The notes below the pieces were generated by a model. That model was given only the letters and a program-made list of their open reading frames with translations, ran no database searches and was not told the DNA's origin. DNA of 64,000 nt, from NCBI GenBank assembly GCA_037157565.1, contig JAZHRO010000012.1:8830501-8894500 (forward strand). Reading direction: 5' to 3'. Of this stretch, positions 63,251 to 64,000 are shown piece after piece. A program made the translations under genes and the position numbers. The first letter of the stretch is position 1. Every line of letters begins with the position of its first letter. Origin of the DNA: Thalassia testudinum (taxonomy: Eukaryota; Streptophyta; Magnoliopsida; Alismatales; Hydrocharitaceae).

Positions 63251-64000
63251 TTGTGGCAAAGCCCATAAGTCGTGAAGAAGTTCTGCAGAGCCATCCCTAG
63301 AATTTTCAAATAGGTCCTTGTGATTTACAAAGTGGTCCTTGGAAGTTTTTAAATGAATGTTATGTATATGACTTAAGGATCTAAGTGAAAAACTATTAAT
63401 GAAAGGTCCTAATGTTATCCAAATGCAATCAAATTTTTATTTAAGCTTAATTAAACCTTAAGGAAGTTAATTATGATTTTGATTTGAACTTTTGAACTCA
63501 AATGTTTGCTCAATTTGCAAATGGATTAATATTTTACAGTAATGGATAGAATACCTCATTTAATGACCTAATTTTGCATTTTTAACATAGATTTGATGTT
63601 TTAGGTCTTTCTATCTATTTCCCATACTTAACCCATTTCATATATCAATTTAGTAGTGTTTAACCTAGTTTCTAGCTTAACTTCGAAATTTTAGCTATGG
63701 TGAGCCACACCTCATCAGAGTCCTCGCTGAGGCCCCTCTCATCCTTTCATCCAGGTAACAAGTAGGTCAGCTTAGTTGAATTCCCTAGTTTAGATTAGAG
63801 TAGTCAATTAGGTAGATTAGTTTACTTTTACTATCTCTATCTTCCTTCTTTTCCTCCTACTCTGGCAAGGCCACTCCGACCTTGTTCTGGCTTTAGTTCA
63901 CCAAATCAATACTTCCTTCACCCTTCTTACCATCTCATGACCATTTCATGCTTCTTTCCTCTTCTAATTAGGTAATGATCACAATTCTCCTAATGCCATT
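63251..64000. other. Right edge of the window, nothing assigned
   Basis: AT-rich; a CT-rich part from 63,830. No gene or repeat border recognised. Confidence 0.6.

Overview
The window is plant nuclear DNA made almost entirely of nested retrotransposons; I could not defend a single host gene. The evidence is several Athila-type Ty3/gypsy elements whose primer-binding sites copy the 3' end of plant tRNA-Asp, plant L1-type LINEs (two CCHC knuckles in ORF1, a terminal RNase H in another family), a possible CACTA remnant, and pol genes full of stops. This looks like old repeat-rich chromatin of a flowering plant; the species cannot be fixed from the sequence.

Layout. 1-83: scrap of an Athila post-pol spacer. 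84-4,649: decayed LTR-retroelement material with a degenerate tRNA-Asp site (1,763-1,780), a gag-like acidic reading frame (about 3,117-4,117) and an LTR-like promoter (TATA at 4,161). 4,650-5,836: possible CACTA derivative. 5,840-6,298 plus 17,961-19,712: minus-strand LINE 'H', split inside its RNase H domain by Athila element A (6,299-17,960, minus). 19,713-22,195: plus-strand solo LTR related to element D. 22,201-22,988 plus 34,698-36,671: leader, primer site and 5' LTR of minus-strand element C, split by Athila element B (22,994-34,692, minus; perfect TTGGT duplication). 36,672-about 41,637: truncated minus-strand element F (gag, leader, primer site, AT-rich LTR). 41,652-42,071: 5'-truncated plus-strand LINE with a 14-bp duplication. 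42,593-45,833 plus 59,443-61,246: near full-length minus-strand LINE 'G', split in its endonuclease by Athila element D (45,834-59,437, plus; perfect CAGCA duplication). 61,255-64,000: AT-rich sequence with a faint LTR-like remnant.

How it fits together. A, B and D each carry two LTRs, a tRNA-Asp primer site, one gag-protease-RT-RNase H-integrase frame, a non-coding spacer after pol and a terminal polypurine tract. None can make an intact polyprotein. The stops look like C-to-T changes at CAG, CAA and CGA codons, as expected from deamination of methylated cytosine. Two stops, in RNase H and integrase, sit at the same codons in A, B and D.

Most interesting signals: (1) a rigidly spaced snRNA-type promoter-like block (GTCCCACC, 24 bp, CATAAAAG-like box, then a conserved AGCACGGGGTGAGGTCCC box) in both D LTRs and in the divergent solo LTR; (2) a second polypurine tract just after pol; (3) a short repeat shared by the post-pol spacers of A, B and D; (4) the shared stop codons; (5) a 3'-terminal hairpin in two LINE copies. 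All comparisons were made by eye, so identities and LTR ages are not computed.
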